This document shows positions 32,778 to 35,573 of a stretch of DNA of 35,573 nt, piece by piece (the first letter of the stretch is position 1; each line of letters begins with the position of its first letter). The stretch comes from Firm-04 sp045591925 (GTDB lineage: Bacteria > Bacillota > Clostridia > Oscillospirales > Ruminococcaceae). A model generated the notes under the pieces. The model saw nothing but the letters and a program-made list of their open reading frames with translations. It searched no databases and was not told where the DNA came from. The DNA lies in assembly GCA_045591925.1 (NCBI GenBank), contig JAZNTW010000010.1:1-35573 (forward strand). The letters are read 5' to 3'. A program made the translations under genes and the position numbers.

Positions 32778-34568
32778 ATGAACATTACAAACGATATTCG
32801 CTATATCGGCGTGAACGATCACAAGATTGACCTGTTTGAGGGTCAGTATGATGTCCCGAATGGCATGGCTTATAATTCCTATGTCATTCTGGATGAGAAA
32901 ATTGCCGTCATGGATACGGTTGACCGTAATTTTACACATGAATGGCTCGACAATCTGGCTGCTGTGCTTGCCGATAAAAAGCCGGATTATCTGGTTGTGC
33001 AGCATATGGAACCGGATCATTCTGCCAATATCGCAAACTTTATGAATCTCTATCCGGATGCGAAAATTGTATCTTCTGTAAAAGCGTTTCAGATGATGCA
33101 GAATTTCTTCGGTACGGATTATGCAGACCGCCGCGTTGTTGTCAAGGAGGGCGATACGCTTTCTCTCGGCAAGCATACGCTGAATTTTGTTGGTGCGCCG
33201 ATGGTGCATTGGCCGGAGGTTCTGATGACCTATGACAGCACGGACAAGGTGCTGTTCTCCGCAGATGGATTCGGCAAATTTGGTGCATTGGATGTGGATG
33301 AGGATTGGGCTTGCGAGGCGCGCCGCTATTACTTCGGCATTGTCGGCAAGTACGGTGCACAGGTGCAGGGCGTGCTGAAAAAGGCTGCTGCGCTTGATAT
33401 TCAGGTCATCTGTCCGCTGCATGGCCCTGTACTGACCGAAAATCTCGGCTACTATATCGGACTGTATGATACATGGTCAAGCTATGAGGTCGAGAGCGAG
33501 GGCATTGCTGTGTTCTACACCTCTGTTTATGGCAATACGAAGCGCGCTGTCGAGAAGCTGGCAGAGGCACTCAAACGCAATGGCTGCCCAAAGGTCGTGG
33601 TGAATGATCTTGCGCGTGCGGATATGGCGGAATGTGTCGAGGACGCGTTCCGTTATGGCAAAATTGTTCTCGCCACAACGACCTATAATGCGGAAATTTT
33701 CCCGTTTATGCGCACATTTATCGAGGAATTGACCGAGCGTAATTTCTCAAAGCGCGTAGTTGGCTTGATTGAGAACGGTTCATGGGCGCCGCAGGCGGTA
33801 AAGGTCATGAAAAAGATGCTTGAGGGCTGCAAAAACCTGACCTTCGCTGAGAATACGGTACATATCAAGTCTGCGCTCAACGATGAAAGCAATGCGCAGC
33901 TGCAAGCGCTTGCGGACGAGCTTTGCCGTGACTATCTTGCACAGCGTGATGACACTGCAGATAAAAATGACATGACCGCATTGTTCAGAATCGGATACGG
34001 TCTTTACGTGATCACCTCGAATGACGGCGAAAAGGATAACGGTCTGATTGTGAATACCGTAACGCAGGTGACCAATGTGCCGAACCGCATTGCCGTGACG
34101 ATCAACAAGGAAAATTATTCGCATCATGTGATTCAGCAGACCGGCGTGATGAACGTCAACTGCTTGTCCGTAGACGCGCCGTTCAAGGTGTTTGAGACAT
34201 TCGGCTTCCGAAGCGGAAGAAATACGGATAAGTTTGCAGACTGCAAGCCGATCCGGACGGATAATGGACTGCTGATGCTGCCGCATTATATCAATGCAAT
34301 GATGTCGCTGAAAGTCGAGCAGTATGTTGATCTCGGTACGCATGGAATGTTTATCTGTGAGATTACCGAGTCGCGTGTTGTATCCGATGCGGAGACGATG
34401 ACCTATAGCTATTATCATGCAAAGGTCAAGCCGCAGCCGCAAACAGAGGGCAAAAAGGGCTGGGTCTGCACGATCTGCGGATATGTTCATCAGGAGGAGG
34501 AACTGCCGGAGGACTTCATCTGTCCACTCTGCAAGCACGGCGCCTCCGACTTCGAGCCGATTGAATGA
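32778..34568 (+). CDS. Flavodiiron protein with flavin-reductase-like and rubredoxin domains
   Basis: Flavodiiron proteins reduce O2 to water or NO to N2O in anaerobes. The 596-aa protein has, in order: a metallo-beta-lactamase-like diiron domain with HMEPDH at 76-81 and further ligands in MVHWPE, FSADGF and PLHGP; a flavodoxin domain from about 252 (FYTSVYGNTK); a flavin-reductase-like domain from about 405; and a C-terminal rubredoxin-like domain of about 36 residues with CTICGY and CPLCK. The rubredoxin domain lacks the DPDNGI loop of free rubredoxins. The fusion puts electron entry and O2 reduction on one chain. AAAGGAG lies before the ATG. Confidence 0.93.
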   Translation: MNITNDIRYIGVNDHKIDLFEGQYDVPNGMAYNSYVILDEKIAVMDTVDRNFTHEWLDNLAAVLADKKPDYLVVQHMEPDHSANIANFMNLYPDAKIVSSVKAFQMMQNFFGTDYADRRVVVKEGDTLSLGKHTLNFVGAPMVHWPEVLMTYDSTDKVLFSADGFGKFGALDVDEDWACEARRYYFGIVGKYGAQVQGVLKKAAALDIQVICPLHGPVLTENLGYYIGLYDTWSSYEVESEGIAVFYTSVYGNTKRAVEKLAEALKRNGCPKVVVNDLARADMAECVEDAFRYGKIVLATTTYNAEIFPFMRTFIEELTERNFSKRVVGLIENGSWAPQAVKVMKKMLEGCKNLTFAENTVHIKSALNDESNAQLQALADELCRDYLAQRDDTADKNDMTALFRIGYGLYVITSNDGEKDNGLIVNTVTQVTNVPNRIAVTINKENYSHHVIQQTGVMNVNCLSVDAPFKVFETFGFRSGRNTDKFADCKPIRTDNGLLMLPHYINAMMSLKVEQYVDLGTHGMFICEITESRVVSDAETMTYSYYHAKVKPQPQTEGKKGWVCTICGYVHQEEELPEDFICPLCKHGASDFEPIE

Positions 34569-34682
34569 GATGACTCCGATGGATTGATTATGGGGATATT
34601 ATCCCCTGACTCTCCATTTTGTACCACTAGCGCACCAATATATCAGTTTCAAAAAATCATACCCCTGTTTTGGAGTGAAGAT

Positions 34683-35207
34683 ATGATGGAAATTCGGTTT
34701 GTCAGTCAGGATGATGATTTTTTAGAAATCAGCAATGTATATGAATCCAGTTGGAAATATACGTATAAAGGAATCATTCCGCAGGAATATCTTGACAGCA
34801 TCCCGAAAGGTCGTTGGGTGAACAATATTACAAAATCTGGAATATACTCTCTTGTCATGACGGAAAACGGGTATATTATAGGTACTGCGAGCTTCTGTCG
34901 GTCAAGATGGGAGCAGTACAGCGATTTTGGAGAAATTGTATCCATATATTTTCTGCCTGAATATATCGGTAAAGGCTATGGGAAACGTCTTTTGCAAAGA
35001 TGTATTGAGGAGTTGAATCGGCTTGGCTTCACCGGAATATTATTGTGGGTATTAGAAGATAATATCAGGGCAAGATACTTCTATGAAAAGAATGGATTTC
35101 ATTTTTCAGGCGAATATCGGTATGATAATATAGGCGGAAAAGAAGTCGGAGAAGTCATGTATCAATTATTTTGCAAATCATATGGAGAAAGGAGGGAATC
35201 AGTATGA
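34683..35207 (+). CDS. GNAT-family N-acetyltransferase (AT-rich)
   Basis: This 174-aa acyl-CoA-dependent acetyltransferase has the GNAT core: IVSIYFLPEYIGKGYGKRLL near 82-101 with the CoA-binding Q/G-x-x-G-x-G/A-like turn (GKGYGK), and WVLEDNIRARYFYEKNGF near 122-139. The substrate is unknown. The ATG at 34683 (or 34686) follows GGAGTGAAG; longer in-frame starts have no ribosome site. It is visibly richer in A/T and in AGA/ATA/TTA codons than the genes on both sides, which suggests later arrival. Its TGA stop overlaps the rubredoxin ATG. Confidence 0.85.
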   Translation: MMEIRFVSQDDDFLEISNVYESSWKYTYKGIIPQEYLDSIPKGRWVNNITKSGIYSLVMTENGYIIGTASFCRSRWEQYSDFGEIVSIYFLPEYIGKGYGKRLLQRCIEELNRLGFTGILLWVLEDNIRARYFYEKNGFHFSGEYRYDNIGGKEVGEVMYQLFCKSYGERRESV

Positions 35208-35359
35208 AGTACGTATGCTCTGTTTGCGGTTATACCTATGACGAGACCGTTGGCGATCCGGATAACGGCATCGAGGCAGGCACTAAGTTTGAGGATCTGC
35301 CCGAGGATTTCGTATGCCCGCTTTGCGGCGTCGGCAAGGAAATGTTTGAAGCAGAATAA
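35204..35359 (+). CDS. Rubredoxin
   Basis: This complete 51-aa rubredoxin is a small one-iron electron carrier. CSVCGY (5-10) and CPLCG (38-42) give the four cysteine ligands. DPDNGIEAGTKFEDLP between them is the standard loop. It can donate electrons to oxygen-reducing enzymes such as the flavodiiron protein upstream. GAAAGGAGG precedes the ATG, which overlaps the GNAT stop. A terminator follows. Confidence 0.96.
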   Translation: MKYVCSVCGYTYDETVGDPDNGIEAGTKFEDLPEDFVCPLCGVGKEMFEAE

Positions 35360-35367
35360 ATGTATGG

Positions 35368-35402
35368 AATCCCTGCGTCTGATTCGGATGCAGGGATTTT
35401 AT
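35368..35402 (+). terminator. Rho-independent terminator after rubredoxin
   Basis: The perfect 9-bp stem AATCCCTGC (35368-35376) / GCAGGGATT (35390-35398) has a 13-nt loop and is followed by TTATTAT. Confidence 0.85.
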
Positions 35403-35481
35403 TATCATTCGGTGAATGTTGTATTCTTCCTGTCACGGCAACAGCATTTACTTTTTTGAAAAAGAGTGGTAAAATAGAAAT

Positions 35482-35573
35482 ATGGAGATAACAAAATTAA
35501 AAGAAGAGATAAAAACCGTAAGAGATCCGAGGAGGAGTTACGGAAATCTCATGCACAAATTAGAGGACATAAT
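35482..35573 (+). CDS. Partial ISAs1-family transposase (N-terminus, cut by window end)
   Basis: From the ATG at 35482 the frame stays open for the 30 remaining codons. It reads MEITKLKEEIK, then VRDPRRSYGNLMHKLEDI. The DPRR...YG...HKLEDI pattern is that of the N-terminal domain joined to DDE transposases of the ISAs1 (H-repeat) family. Terminal repeats and the catalytic part are outside the window or unseen. The gap 35403-35481 should hold the left end of the insertion sequence, but no repeat partner is available to define it. The identification rests on one short motif. Confidence 0.6.
   Translation, partial: MEITKLKEEIKTVRDPRRSYGNLMHKLEDI

Noticed and set aside
34592..34606. Short hairpin GGGGAT/ATCCCC after the flavodiiron gene, considered as a terminator.
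   Set aside because: The stem is 6 bp with a 3-nt loop and no T run follows.

Overview
The window looks like chromosomal DNA from an anaerobic, endospore-forming Firmicute of the class Clostridia, most likely Ruminococcus or a close relative in the Ruminococcaceae. The reasons are the Firmicute replication cluster (dnaA-dnaN-yaaA-recF-remB-gyrB-gyrA), the sporulation gene spoIIP, an MsmX-type sugar ATPase, oxygen and ROS defence based on a flavodiiron protein and rubredoxin, and D-lactate dehydrogenase. The placement is inferred from gene content, not from a search. The window spans the presumed origin of replication.

Left arm (1-8726). Positions 1-566 carry repeats only: a 73-bp exact direct repeat interleaved with copies of a small inverted-repeat (MITE-like) element. 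Next come a cytosolic protein joining a ParB-like domain to a BMP-type ligand-binding domain, a metallophosphoesterase and a divergent methionyl-tRNA synthetase, all on the plus strand. After a second element copy lie a minus-strand membrane-anchored XRE regulator, a 46-bp mini-element and tRNA-Arg(CCG). A plus-strand permuted papain-like protein then converges on a minus-strand pair, spoIIP and a small membrane protein.

Replication core (8727-20045). An AT-rich stretch and the dnaA promoter precede dnaA. A 556-bp gap between dnaA and dnaN holds about nine DnaA-box-like 9-mers of the type TTTTCCACW or TTTTCAACA and is the best oriC candidate. dnaN, yaaA, recF, remB and gyrB follow in tight succession. 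Two YcxB-like membrane proteins sit between gyrB and gyrA. Two more small membrane proteins follow gyrA.

Right arm (20046-35573). A plus-strand metabolic run holds deoC, a Sfp-type phosphopantetheinyl transferase, an SDR oxidoreductase, a 69-aa orphan and purB. A third element copy is inserted exactly in the purB stop codon. A strong consensus promoter then drives secD-secF. After these come a TIM-barrel sugar isomerase-like protein with nrdR, a convergent DUF4830-like protein, an RsuA-type pseudouridine synthase, the sugar-transporter ATPase msmX with a long leader, D-lactate dehydrogenase, a flavodiiron protein fused to rubredoxin, an AT-rich GNAT acetyltransferase, and a free rubredoxin. 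The last 92 bases open what looks like an ISAs1-family transposase.

No CRISPR array, rRNA, prophage or classical defence system is visible. The least ordinary items are the ParB-BMP fusion, the mobile inverted-repeat family, the atypical MetRS, the YcxB pair between the gyrase genes, and a methionine at the acidic quinolone-contact position of GyrA.
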